DNA of 64,000 nucleotides from Anaerocolumna sp. AGMB13025 (GTDB lineage Bacteria; Bacillota; Clostridia; Lachnospirales; Lachnospiraceae): NCBI RefSeq assembly GCF_029689925.1, contig NZ_CP121445.1, forward strand, positions 3,332,501 through 3,396,500, written 5' to 3'. Shown here piece after piece: positions 48,064 through 57,522 of this stretch (positions are counted from its first letter, which is position 1; every line of letters starts with the position of its first letter). The translations under genes were made by a program, and so were the position numbers. The notes under the pieces are model-generated. The model was given only the letters and a program-made list of their open reading frames with translations, was not told where the DNA came from and did no database searches.

Positions 48064-49497
48064 ATGAAAATATTATTATTAACCGACGAAGTCTGGAACG
48101 ATAAAAAGTATACCGATCATATACTCTCAAACTGGTTTGATGGTTCTGAGGTTGGGCTTGCCAATCTTTATCTGACACCTGGTATTCCCGACAATAAATG
48201 CTGCAGCCGATACTTTCAGATAACTGGTAAAATGATGGCGAAAAGTCTGATTACCGGGAAAAAAGCCGGTATAAACTTTAATGTGAATCCTGAAATACCA
48301 GAAACCCCAAAAGCCCCGGGAAGTCCAGACGTTCCAGAAAATCCGGAAAGTCCAGAAAAACCAATTGTTCCAGAAAATCCGGAAAGAGATCCAGAAATTC
48401 CTAACGTTCCGCCAATTCCAGGTATGCCAGAACTCCCTAAATTAAAATTACCGGAAGATGCCGGACAGTTATATGAGTTTTTTAAATCCCTTGCAGCTGA
48501 TTCTATAGAGTTATTAAAAGATTTTATATGGTCTATCGGAAATATCAATATGGATGAATTAAAAAAGTTTCTGGATGAATTTAACCCGGACATTATATTC
48601 AGTATAAGACCAGCATCTGCAAAAATGCTTCGTTTTGAAAAAGTACTGGTGAAGTTCACAAACAAACCACTGGCTGTATTTTCCGATGAGGATGAATTTA
48701 TAACAAAACAAGCGAAAGTGTCGCCTGCTTACTGGTTAAGGTATATAAAATTAAATAAGAAGTTTAAAAGCAATCTGCCCATTTACCATAAATATTATAC
48801 CCTCTCGCCGAAACAAGCGGAATTGTATAAAAACCAATGTAGACTGGATACGGATGTACTGACAAAATGCGGAGAGTTTAGCGATTATTTTAAACTAAAA
48901 GAAGTGCACTACCCGGTCAGAATAGTATATGCCGGATTGCTAACCCCTGATCTTAATAATACTTTGCAAAGATTAAAAAAGGCACTGGAAAAGATTAATA
49001 TAAGGCGGTTGAGAATGACTTTGGAAATTTATCCTGTAAATAAGATTACTAAACATCAGAAAAACCAGTTAGAGGATGGTGTCCAAACTTTTGTCAAATC
49101 AAAAATACTCCCTCAAGAGTTAAAAGAAGTGTATAAAAAAGCAGATATTGCACTTTTTATGGAGTCCCTCGAAGGAAAGAACAAGGCTGCAGCAAAATAT
49201 TCATATCCCGCTGAAATGATAGACTGTTTAGCCAGCTCCTCATGTATCTTACTCCTGTCTCCAAAGGAAAATGCCGGCTTTGAGTATATGAAAGAACAGG
49301 ATGCTGCTATTTGTGTAAGTGATCCACGGAAAATCTATTCCGCCCTAAAACAATTATTCCTTCATCATGAAAAATTATATGAATATCAGAAAAAAGCCTG
49401 GGACTGTGGTATTACGAATCACGACAAGTCAATAGTACAGCAAAAAATATATCAGGATTTTGCCAATATTATAGTAGGTGCTTCGGATAAAGAATAA
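48064..49497 (+). CDS. Glycosyltransferase-like protein with proline-rich insert
   Basis: A 477-residue protein. The start (MKILLLTDEVWNDKKYTD) and the end (KADIALFMESLEGK, AEMIDCLASSSCILLLSPKE, GFEYMKEQDAAICVSDP) look like the two Rossmann halves of a GT-B (GT4-like) glycosyltransferase. No signal peptide is seen. Residues about 77-137 are an insert of Pro-Glu/Asn/Ser repeats (PENPESPEKPIVPENPE), placed within the N-terminal lobe. Donor and acceptor are unknown. It lies 115 bp after the deacetylase gene. Confidence 0.75.
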   Translation: MKILLLTDEVWNDKKYTDHILSNWFDGSEVGLANLYLTPGIPDNKCCSRYFQITGKMMAKSLITGKKAGINFNVNPEIPETPKAPGSPDVPENPESPEKPIVPENPERDPEIPNVPPIPGMPELPKLKLPEDAGQLYEFFKSLAADSIELLKDFIWSIGNINMDELKKFLDEFNPDIIFSIRPASAKMLRFEKVLVKFTNKPLAVFSDEDEFITKQAKVSPAYWLRYIKLNKKFKSNLPIYHKYYTLSPKQAELYKNQCRLDTDVLTKCGEFSDYFKLKEVHYPVRIVYAGLLTPDLNNTLQRLKKALEKINIRRLRMTLEIYPVNKITKHQKNQLEDGVQTFVKSKILPQELKEVYKKADIALFMESLEGKNKAAAKYSYPAEMIDCLASSSCILLLSPKENAGFEYMKEQDAAICVSDPRKIYSALKQLFLHHEKLYEYQKKAWDCGITNHDKSIVQQKIYQDFANIIVGASDKE

Positions 49498-49501
49498 TCT
49501 T

Positions 49502-49547
49502 AAAAAGAACTGATTGATTCTAGGAAATATCAATCAGTTCTTTTTAA
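49502..49547. terminator. Terminator of the glycosyltransferase gene
   Basis: AAAAAGAACTGATTGAT (49502-49518) pairs perfectly with ATCAATCAGTTCTTTTT (49529-49545). It is symmetric and may also act on the minus strand after the subtilisin gene. Confidence 0.9.
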
Positions 49548-49766
49548 ATTATGGGATTGTTATTAAATATTCCGGATGAAGTAGCATAAAAATATTTTCT
49601 TTTTCTAATATAACGAAACAAATATAGAATAGATATTTTAAAAATTGAAACGATTTAAAGTCTGTTCTTAAATCTGATTTAAGAATGAATATCAAATTAA
49701 TTACAATCAAATTTTTAACTTGATTTATATAAACTAATTTATTTTTAGTTTGAAAATCTATTAAGT

Positions 49767-50711
49767 TTACATCTTGCTTAAGTCAAGCATTCCATTGCCT
49801 TCACTCCGTTTATCAAGACCAAGAGTTGTAGTCCGTTTAATTAACTGTGCATAAATTTCTGCTTCTGTCAAAGTTCTGCCGAATTCAGCTTCACACATAT
49901 TAATAATTAATGCTGCTGCACCGGAAACATGAGGTGTTGCCATAGAAGTACCGCTGAGTTTTGCATATTTACCATCTAGATAGGTCGATACAATTTCATT
50001 GCCAGGGGCAACTAAATCGACATTATTATTGGAGTTACTGTATTTTGTAATCCTCTTTAGAAAATCTATAGCACCTACCGATACGGCTTCATTATAAGCC
50101 GCCGGGTAATTGAGTTCGTCTGTTTTATAGTTGTTATCTCCGTTATTACCGGAGGCACAAACTACAAGAATATTATTGGCAACTGCACGGTTAACAGCGT
50201 CATGTAGTTTGGGTATATCCGTGGTTCCTCCAAGCGACATGGATATGATCCTGACCTTTTCACCTTTTGGACCTCTCCATTTTACAGCATAATTAATTGC
50301 ATCAATAATACTTTGATAATTACCATCTCCCGATTTACCAAGAACTTTTAATACAAGGAGTTTGGCAAGGGGTGCAACCCCCATTACTCCCGAGTTGTTT
50401 TGAGCGGCAGCAATAATACCGGATACATGTGTCCCATGTCCATTATTATCGTTAAAATTATTCGGATCACCATTATAATCTTTGGTAAAATTCCTTCCGC
50501 CGATAATCTGATCTTTTAGATCAGGATGATCTACCTGACAGCCTGTATCGATTACGGCAATAACGACGCCATCACCCTTATTACTTTTATCCCAAATAAG
50601 TGGTGCCTGAATCATCTGTACCCCCTGAGGGATTTCATTAATATTCTGTATAATTTCTTTTATTGTAAAAGGAACTAAATGAATTCTTTTTTTTTGACTT
50701 GATTTGCGCAT
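49767..50711 (-). CDS. ispA: Intracellular subtilisin-like serine protease
   Basis: A 314-residue S8 protease without signal peptide. The catalytic triad is D55 (VIDTGCQVDHPDL), H92 (NNGHGTHVSG) and S256 (SGTSMATPH), with the oxyanion Asn in SGNNGDN. The N-terminus (HLVPFTIKEIIQ...NEIPQGVQMIQAP) matches the LIPY-type propeptide of Bacillus intracellular serine protease, which blocks the active site until removed. Length and sequence agree with that family throughout. GGGAAGGAAAGTTGAT precedes the ATG. Confidence 0.95.
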   Translation of the reverse strand: MRKSSQKKRIHLVPFTIKEIIQNINEIPQGVQMIQAPLIWDKSNKGDGVVIAVIDTGCQVDHPDLKDQIIGGRNFTKDYNGDPNNFNDNNGHGTHVSGIIAAAQNNSGVMGVAPLAKLLVLKVLGKSGDGNYQSIIDAINYAVKWRGPKGEKVRIISMSLGGTTDIPKLHDAVNRAVANNILVVCASGNNGDNNYKTDELNYPAAYNEAVSVGAIDFLKRITKYSNSNNNVDLVAPGNEIVSTYLDGKYAKLSGTSMATPHVSGAAALIINMCEAEFGRTLTEAEIYAQLIKRTTTLGLDKRSEGNGMLDLSKM

Positions 50712-51194
50712 ATCAACTTTCCTTCCCGAATTATTCTGTCCGGACTGCCTTTTTTGTTCCCTGTCCTTTTCATAATTCTAAAATGAAATTCTTAGTGATA
50801 AGAAATCACTTACTATAGTATATTAATAGCTGTCGAAAAAGGTTTCATTTTATAATAATATTTTACCGGAAAATGAAAATATTTGTGGATTAAGGGCAGA
50901 TTATAATTTTTATTATCAGAAATCAAAACGTAGTCTATTGATTTATAGACCATTGATTTATAGACCATGGGTATATAGGCTATAAATAATAGGTTATAAA
51001 TTAAAGGTTATGAACTATAGGGCAATGTTTTTATTTGAATCGTATATAATAATGGTGATATATGGAGTATAATACAGATATAAGATTGATATAAGATTGA
51101 ATTACAAGTATGAACATGATTACGAATGCCTAAAAAGAGTCATAGAAATATGTCAAATGGTTAGAAATAAAATTTTAAAATTTAAGTGAGGTAA
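50712..51194. other. Intergenic region with short direct repeats
   Basis: Divergent region between the protease and the adenylyltransferase. At about 50930-51010 there are repeats of ATTGATTTATAGACC, and a series of TATAGG/TTATAAA motifs. No gene and no clear hairpin. Confidence 0.6.
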
Positions 51195-52073
51195 ATGATG
51201 CGTTCAGAAAATGAAATGATGAAATTAATATTAAGTACCGCCAAATCTGATGAGCGGATTAAAGCAGTACTTCTGTCTGGCTCCCGTGCTAATCCGGAAG
51301 CCCCCAAAGATATCTTTCAGGATTATGATATTACTTATTTTGTTACCGATACCATGCCATTTTATAATAATACAGTCTGGATCGAAGAAAAATTCGGGAA
51401 ACCTGCAAATTTGCAATTACCTGAATTGATGACACATCCCTTGCTTCCTCCAGACGGAGATGGGCATTTTACCTATTTAATGCTATTTGAAGATGGTAAT
51501 CGAATTGATTTGAGCATAGTATCGGCACCTTATATTGATGATGGTGAGCCTGTAGCTGTACTGCTTGATAAAGGAGGATTCTTACCCATAATCATACCAG
51601 ATTATAAGTATTGGCATATCAAACCGCCAGTTGAAAGTTTTTACATAGATGCCTGTAACGAATTTTGGTGGTGCTTAAACAATGTAGCAAAAGGAATTGC
51701 CCGAGATGAACTTCCCTATGCCATGGACATGTTTAACCATCCTGTAAGGGATATGCTCAATCAAATGGTGGAATGGTGGATTGGCATAAACACAGATTTT
51801 TCTGTCTCTTCGGGTAAGAAGGGCAAGTATTATAAAAAATACCTGCCTCATTTTCTCTATGATATGTATGTTAAAACATACTCAGACAGCGATTATAATA
51901 ATCTTTGGAATTCAGTTTTCACAGCCTGTGAACTTTTTCGTATACTGGCAGACAAAGTAGCCGAACACTTTGGTTACAGATATAATTCGACGGAAGAGGA
52001 TAATATGAGGAAATACTTAAACAACGTTAGGAAGCATTGTACCAATGTATCAGTTATGTACCCCATTTTATAA
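51195..52073 (+). CDS. ANT(6)-like aminoglycoside 6-adenylyltransferase
   Basis: A nucleotidyltransferase of 292 residues, full length for the AadE/ANT(6) family. The active-site region reads LLSGSRANPEAPKDIFQDYDITYFV, with the GS...D-x-D metal ligands, and the downstream RIDLSIV gives the third acid. The family adenylylates streptomycin; chromosomal relatives in Firmicutes vary in activity, so resistance should not be assumed. A weak site, GTGAGGTAA, precedes the ATG. The gene stands alone, without transposon genes nearby. Confidence 0.9.
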   Translation: MMRSENEMMKLILSTAKSDERIKAVLLSGSRANPEAPKDIFQDYDITYFVTDTMPFYNNTVWIEEKFGKPANLQLPELMTHPLLPPDGDGHFTYLMLFEDGNRIDLSIVSAPYIDDGEPVAVLLDKGGFLPIIIPDYKYWHIKPPVESFYIDACNEFWWCLNNVAKGIARDELPYAMDMFNHPVRDMLNQMVEWWIGINTDFSVSSGKKGKYYKKYLPHFLYDMYVKTYSDSDYNNLWNSVFTACELFRILADKVAEHFGYRYNSTEEDNMRKYLNNVRKHCTNVSVMYPIL

Positions 52074-52513
52074 TTTGTGGGACAAACCCTGTGTTGGAAA
52101 AACCTTTGTAGGGTGTACATAATTGCACGAATACAACAGTGACCATGAATGCCTTGTAAACACTAACAAAATGATAATGTACATAAATATATAAATGTAC
52201 ATTATCATTACATGTACATTATTAAGTACATATTTTGTACATAATAAGCAGGGAATGAATAGGCTATTTTAAGTTCTATTTTATACATGAAGCGGAACAT
52301 CTGTTTTGTAAATATCATCTTTATCAAAATACAGCTGTATAATCACCTTTTCCACCATTATCATACATCTTAAGAAAACGAAAACATATTCGGAAAGCGA
52401 ATTACTTTCTTCATTGACTTCAAATATAATCAACTACAACAGTTCTTATTTTGTTTAATATTTTATAGATGCACTAAATACTTCATTATATAAAGATGGA
52501 ACAAATTAAAAAA
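52074..52513. other. Intergenic region with GTACAT boxes
   Basis: About 440 bp without a gene. Six GTACAT sites occur at 52115, 52179, 52197, 52214, 52226 and 52237; two of them lie in the palindrome at 52170-52209. Confidence 0.75.
52170..52209. repeat. Perfect 15-bp inverted repeat containing GTACAT
   Basis: AATGATAATGTACAT (52170-52184) and ATGTACATTATCATT (52195-52209), ten bases apart. No T-run follows, so it looks more like a protein-binding or recombination site than a terminator. Confidence 0.8.
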
Positions 52514-52870
52514 TTATTCTTCTTCCAAATCTATATCCCGTTCTGTTTGTTCACTAATTTCCTGCATTGTATTTAACCAATTATCTAGAAATTCCAAAGT
52601 CCATAATTTCCCATAAATATCATATATATTAAGTTGTGCCCCTTCAGCTATTAATTGAGATATGAGGTGACGAAACACTAATTTTCGATCTATCCCCTGT
52701 AAATCTTCAAGAACATCATAATAATGTAAATCAAAACTTATGGCATATGAATTATTTTCTATATTATTTTTTATTTGGGCAACTGAAATGGTTGGGTCAA
52801 ACTTTCTTATCAGCGATATATATTTTGCTATTTTTGCATCTTTTTTTAATTTCAATTGAATTAATTGCAT
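52514..52870 (-). CDS. Small acidic protein, unknown function
   Basis: A 118-residue cytoplasmic protein I cannot assign. Residues about 15-75 (LIRKFDPTISVAQIKNNIEN ... VFRHLISQLIAEGAQLNIY) resemble the alpha/beta pattern of bL12 C-terminal-like domains. The C-terminus is very acidic (EQTERDIDLEEE). Small proteins of this kind sometimes serve as immunity or adaptor proteins; that is speculation. AAAGGAAACTATTCAT precedes the ATG. It has its own promoter and is flanked on both sides by GTACAT boxes. Confidence 0.7.
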   Translation of the reverse strand: MQLIQLKLKKDAKIAKYISLIRKFDPTISVAQIKNNIENNSYAISFDLHYYDVLEDLQGIDRKLVFRHLISQLIAEGAQLNIYDIYGKLWTLEFLDNWLNTMQEISEQTERDIDLEEE

Positions 52871-52931
52871 ATGAATAGTTTCCTTTCACATCCCAGTTTC
52901 TTTTATTATTCATCTGAATGTTTTTCTTCAT

Positions 52932-52960
52932 ATTATATCTGTGCAGAGCCTTACTTCCAA
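52932..52960 (-). promoter_or_regulatory. Promoter of the small acidic protein gene
   Basis: On the minus strand: -35 TTGGAA (52955-52960), 17-bp spacer, -10 TATAAT (52932-52937). A GTACAT box (52971-52976) lies ten bases upstream of the -35 and another at 53025-53030. Confidence 0.7.
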
Positions 52961-53086
52961 TTTGTATTTTGTACATTTTTTTATTTAATATAAATTTATT
53001 CAACACCAGTTTTAAATGAATTATGTACATTATTTACTTTTTTTACTCAGGGGGCACTGGGGAGGGGTTAATTTAAAGTGGGGGTA

Positions 53087-54136
53087 TTACTTTTCCCTTA
53101 ATTTCACCTTATTAGCAGCACTCCTCCGTCTGGAATCCTCAATGGCAGCATAGTGTTTCTTCGTTGTATTAACATCCTTGTGACCCAGAACATCGGTCAC
53201 CAGGTAGATGTCGCCGGTTTCCCGGTAAAGACTAGTACCATAGGTACTCCTTAGCTTATGAGGGGTGATTTTTTTGAGTCTTGTAACCAGACCGGCGTAC
53301 TTTTTAACCAGATTTTCGACTGCTTTTACACTGATTCGTTTCTTTTGCATGGATAAAAATAAAGCTTCCTCGCTATCGGTGGCAGGAATTATATCTTCCC
53401 GCTCCATTAGATAGTTCTCTACCGCCTCCCTGACTTCTTCGCCGAAATAGATAATGGATTCATACCCGCCTTTGCGTCTTATCTTAATCCCGTCATTATT
53501 AAAATCAACATCATTCAGATCCAGCCCCACGCATTCACTGACACGGATTCCAGTTCCCAGTAAGAGAGTAATGATAGCCAGATCCCTAACCTTTGTTATA
53601 TCATGATATTTTTGCTGGGATTTGGTCATATTTTCACCGGTTTCCACCTGATCTAACATTCTGGCGACTTCGTCGATTTCAAGCCGTATTATTTCTTTTT
53701 GATGGAGCTTTGGGATATCAACGAGGGCAGCAGGATTAAACTGAATCATTTCCTTTTTAAAATAATAATTATAAAAACTTCGCAAAGAAATCAGTTTTCG
53801 CTTTTTTCCATTTTCCTGATTTATGTGTTCCATATCATCCTTTTTATAATAGGAGAGGTATTCAAGGTATTCTTCAATATCAATTGGCTTTATCTGATCC
53901 AGTATATCGACTTTTAAATCTCTTATCGGTGTATTCTTAAAAGAAGGATTCGTATTTCTTAAAAATTGAAAGAAGACCCGTAAGTCATATGCATAAGCGA
54001 TTCTGGTAAGTGAAGAAGTAGTAGGCTCAATCCCACGGAAAAAATCACCGCAGAAACGGGGAAGTTCCGCTATAATATCCCTCAGCCGTTTGGTATTCTC
54101 TATATTCTTTTTGTCATGATAGTTATGTTCAGCCAT
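53087..54136 (-). CDS. Tyrosine recombinase (XerC/D-like integrase family)
   Basis: A site-specific recombinase of 349 residues. ATG 54136 is preferred because AAAGGATG has normal spacing; the open frame continues upstream. Residues about 20-140 form the SAM-like core-binding domain (TRIAYAYDLRVFFQFLRN). The catalytic residues are Arg in GTGIRVSE, H-x-x-R in PHKLRSTYG, His in VLGHKDVNTT and the Tyr nucleophile in KKHYAAI. All are present. No phage or transposon genes accompany it, so a house-keeping or chromosomal role is as likely as mobility. Confidence 0.93.
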   Translation of the reverse strand: MAEHNYHDKKNIENTKRLRDIIAELPRFCGDFFRGIEPTTSSLTRIAYAYDLRVFFQFLRNTNPSFKNTPIRDLKVDILDQIKPIDIEEYLEYLSYYKKDDMEHINQENGKKRKLISLRSFYNYYFKKEMIQFNPAALVDIPKLHQKEIIRLEIDEVARMLDQVETGENMTKSQQKYHDITKVRDLAIITLLLGTGIRVSECVGLDLNDVDFNNDGIKIRRKGGYESIIYFGEEVREAVENYLMEREDIIPATDSEEALFLSMQKKRISVKAVENLVKKYAGLVTRLKKITPHKLRSTYGTSLYRETGDIYLVTDVLGHKDVNTTKKHYAAIEDSRRRSAANKVKLREK

Positions 54137-54653
54137 TGCGATCATCCTTTCTCTGGTTTCATAATTATGACAATTATAACATAAATTAATAAAACTGACC
54201 AGATAATTGAAAAATAACAATAAAATGACATAGTTTTAACACTATTTAACAGTAATATAAGGTTTGTATTAGGTGTAATAGTAATTATGAACAAAAAAAC
54301 GATGTACAATTTATGGAATTACTGATGGGAGGTGTGAACGCGCAATATTGGATACAAAAGAGAAGAAAAATAATTATTTAGTAAATACGAAAGAAGAAAC
54401 TGGTAATTGAATGCATAAAAAAAACCACATCTGCTATCAGCAGCTGTGTAATTTTATGAGCAAAAATTGGAAATATCAAGATGTAATACCTGTTATTTTA
54501 TTAACAGTGTATTATCCCGTAACTTATTAATTCATGAAGCGGATAGCATGATATTATATACATTATTTATGGTAAACCTTATGTTGGTATACCAATCAGT
54601 CTGATTTTATGCTATTACAACGTAATGATAAAATACAAAAGGATGATTTTTAT
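54137..54653. other. Divergent intergenic region
   Basis: About 520 bp between the recombinase and the amidase. It holds the minus-strand terminator-like hairpin at 54416-54448. GGGAGG at about 54330 is followed by only very short frames, which I do not call. Confidence 0.55.
54416..54448 (-). terminator. Orphan terminator-like hairpin
   Basis: On the minus strand: CACAGCTGCT, loop GAT, AGCAGATGTG (one mismatch), one G, then eight T. No gene lies upstream on that strand, and the recombinase gene begins 280 bp downstream. Confidence 0.7.
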
Positions 54654-57263
54654 ATGTTTAGGAAATGCAACAATATTAAATATTTGCTGTTTTTAGCAAT
54701 TATACTGGTAATGCTGCCTGCTACAAGTGCTTTTGCTGCAGCCAAGCTTAATTTATATTATTATGGGACGAAGCAAACTGTAGCCTATACCGGCCAGCAG
54801 GTTAAATATACCTATAATGGAACTGCTATCAAGATGGGAAACACTCCCGGTATTATCGTAGATGGAACTTCACTGGCGCCTTTTAATGATGTATTTGTAA
54901 AGTCAGCCATAAAATTGAGCTATAAGTATAATGAAGCTAAAGGTGTACTGACGTTATCCCAAAACGGTACTACTTTAACCTTAACTGCAAACAGTAAAAA
55001 GGCTATCTTAAACGGTAAAACTGTTAACTTAACCTTAGCTCCCATGAAAGTAAAATTTAAGGATCAAAATGTCACTAAATTTTTAGTACCGGCAAGATAT
55101 GTTGCCGAAACCTTTGGTTATAAATATGACTGGAACAGTTCGGCTTCAACGGCCGCCATAACATCACCAATGTATCTGAATTATAATAACAAAGACGTTG
55201 CCTATAACGGGACTTTGGGTAAAGTAACAGTTGATGGTGATTCGATCAGTTTAGGAACTATGCCTAGCATTATTGTAGATAATACTGCTTTGCTTCAGGC
55301 CTGGAAAGTATTCTCTGACTCCTCTATTGGTGCTGGTTATAGTTATAACAGCAGTACAAAAGTTCTTAGCTTAAGTCTTAATAGTACCTCTGTTAAGCTG
55401 ACCATGGGTAGTAAGACAGCAATCGTTAACGGTAAATCCAGAACAATGGATACAGCTCCCTTATACGTAATGAATAAAGCTGCAAAAAAAGCTTACGTCA
55501 TGGTACCGGGTAGTTTTGTTGCTTCCTTTTTAGGTTATGATTATTCCTGGAATTCCGCTACAAAGACCTCAGTAATAACCACAAGACCACCGGATAATGA
55601 GAATAATAATGACGATGAAGATGGTCCTGAATTAGGCGGAGATCCGATTCCTGATAATGTTTCCTTAAACTGGGGTGTCAGCTCATCCTTTACGGATGAT
55701 TTTAACAAAGTAAGCAGTCTGACTGGCAAGACGGAAGTTTCGGAAGATAATGCCACAGCTGCTAACATCTACTCCATTCAGAAGGACTCCTCAGATACAA
55801 ATACTTACGAGGTATATTCCATACATTCCACCTCACCATTTAGTAAATCAACACTAACGTTACAGAATCAGCTGTTGAATTTACACATCAATAATTCCTA
55901 CGGCAATACGGATACCTATAATTATAACAGTAAATTAACAGGTACGATAACAGCTTCTGCCGATTATACAAATCTGGCTACCGATATCTCCTTTGCTTTA
56001 TTAGGTACGGATACCGCCTATGATTTGTCCCTGTCCGATGATAAATGCACCTTATATGTTACTTTATATAATAATTATATAACGAACGTTGAAGCAGGTA
56101 TCCAGTCAGGCAGTGAATATGTTAAAATAACCGGTCTGAAACCACTAAAAATTGAACTGTCCGAAAGCGGGAATTTCATAACACTTCAGATGCCTAATAC
56201 AGTTAATAGTGTAGGAGAAAATTACTTAAATACCGCACTAAATTCCCTGGTATCTGTACAGAGCACTTCTCTAACAGGTAATACCAATATTATCATAGAA
56301 AGAGCCAATTTGGCTGAGTATACCGTTACCCAGACAGGCAATACTTATCTCATTACTTTTAATAATAATTCGGAAACTGTCTCCGACTATTCGTTAAAGA
56401 TTAAATTGCCGACTGAGGTATTTTATTCTGAAGTAACCAATGAAGACCGTTATTATAAGAATCAGATTATTATCAGAATACCTGGTGATTACAGAGATTT
56501 CTATAACAGCAATCCAATCACGACATCCAATAGTGTCGTAAAAGACATTTCTCTTGGTTATAAAAATTCAATGACAGAAATAACATTAAGTACGACGAAA
56601 CTTCAAGGATATAAATTAAATGACCTAAACGGTGTAATTGGAGTAGTGCTTGGTAATCCAAGAGATATCTACAAGAATATTGTTGTTCTGGATGCCGGAC
56701 ATGGCGGAACCGATCCTGGTGCTATGCGTAAACTAAACGGCGTTACCATCAATGAAAAAGATGTTAACTTCAAGATTATGTACCAGCTGACACAGAAATA
56801 CTTTAATGCAGAAGGTTCTGAAATAAAAGCTTATTATTCTAGATATGATGATACGAAAGTTGATTTATATGAAAGAGCGGCTTTTGCTAAAAAAGTCGGA
56901 GCAGATATCTTTGTAAGCCTGCATATGAATGCGAATAACAGTTCTTCTCCAAAAGGTACAGAGATTTATTACACAGGCTCCAATAAAGCCACTACTGCAA
57001 ATGGACTAAACAGTAAAATCCTTGCGAATATGTTCCTTAATTCACTGCCTTATATGGTTGGAACAGATAAGAGATATATTAGTGATCAAAGTCTCGCAGT
57101 ATGCCGTGCAAATACAGTGCCTGCAGTTTTAATCGAACTTGGATTTATGTCTAATCAAAGTGATCTTGCCTTAATGGCAAATCCTGATTTTCAGGAACGA
57201 TCAGCACAAGCAATTTATGACACATTATGTGATGTGTTCAGTGCTTATCCAACCGGAAGATAA
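54654..57263 (+). CDS. Secreted N-acetylmuramoyl-L-alanine amidase with two copper-amine-oxidase-like domains
   Basis: A peptidoglycan hydrolase of 869 residues. ATG 54654 follows AAAGGATGATTTTT and starts a signal peptide (YLLFLAIILVMLPATSAFA). Two CuAO N-terminal-like domains (PF07833 type) lie at about residues 30-165 and 170-305, each ending in the VPARYVAETFGYKYDWN-type motif. An acidic linker and a beta-rich region follow, and then the Amidase_3 domain from about 675. It has the zinc ligands in VLDAGHGGTDPG, NEKDVNF and SLHMNAN, and the catalytic Glu in LIELGFMSNQ. The CuAO-like domains are thought to bind the wall. Terminator directly after. Confidence 0.93.
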   Translation: MFRKCNNIKYLLFLAIILVMLPATSAFAAAKLNLYYYGTKQTVAYTGQQVKYTYNGTAIKMGNTPGIIVDGTSLAPFNDVFVKSAIKLSYKYNEAKGVLTLSQNGTTLTLTANSKKAILNGKTVNLTLAPMKVKFKDQNVTKFLVPARYVAETFGYKYDWNSSASTAAITSPMYLNYNNKDVAYNGTLGKVTVDGDSISLGTMPSIIVDNTALLQAWKVFSDSSIGAGYSYNSSTKVLSLSLNSTSVKLTMGSKTAIVNGKSRTMDTAPLYVMNKAAKKAYVMVPGSFVASFLGYDYSWNSATKTSVITTRPPDNENNNDDEDGPELGGDPIPDNVSLNWGVSSSFTDDFNKVSSLTGKTEVSEDNATAANIYSIQKDSSDTNTYEVYSIHSTSPFSKSTLTLQNQLLNLHINNSYGNTDTYNYNSKLTGTITASADYTNLATDISFALLGTDTAYDLSLSDDKCTLYVTLYNNYITNVEAGIQSGSEYVKITGLKPLKIELSESGNFITLQMPNTVNSVGENYLNTALNSLVSVQSTSLTGNTNIIIERANLAEYTVTQTGNTYLITFNNNSETVSDYSLKIKLPTEVFYSEVTNEDRYYKNQIIIRIPGDYRDFYNSNPITTSNSVVKDISLGYKNSMTEITLSTTKLQGYKLNDLNGVIGVVLGNPRDIYKNIVVLDAGHGGTDPGAMRKLNGVTINEKDVNFKIMYQLTQKYFNAEGSEIKAYYSRYDDTKVDLYERAAFAKKVGADIFVSLHMNANNSSSPKGTEIYYTGSNKATTANGLNSKILANMFLNSLPYMVGTDKRYISDQSLAVCRANTVPAVLIELGFMSNQSDLALMANPDFQERSAQAIYDTLCDVFSAYPTGR

Positions 57264-57272
57264 GTATAGGTA

Positions 57273-57336
57273 AAGCCTGTCGCTAACTTTAAAGCAATTA
57301 CTAGCAGCTTTAAGGTTTGGTACGGCAGGCTTTTCA
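57273..57336 (+). terminator. Terminator of the amidase gene
   Basis: AAGCCTGTCG (57273-57282) pairs with CGGCAGGCTT (57323-57332) with one wobble; an inner CTTTAAAGC/GCTTTAAGG stem lies between. TTC follows, so the T-run is short. Confidence 0.75.
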
Positions 57337-57522
57337 ATAAGCAATTGTAAGAACATGACATTTCCTAAATCATGTTACTACTTAAATCAACGCTTTTAAA
57401 TAATATTTTTTAGGTTTATTTTATGAATGTTTTATCAATATCATAATTTTAAGGAGCGGATTGATAGGATGAGAGGAGCTATAAGGGTAAGTTATAAAAG
57501 CCTCAGAAAGGATATAAAACAA

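Noticed and set aside
52797..53030. 77-residue minus-strand frame upstream of the small acidic protein gene
   Set aside because: It covers the promoter and leader of that gene and overlaps its start in another frame.
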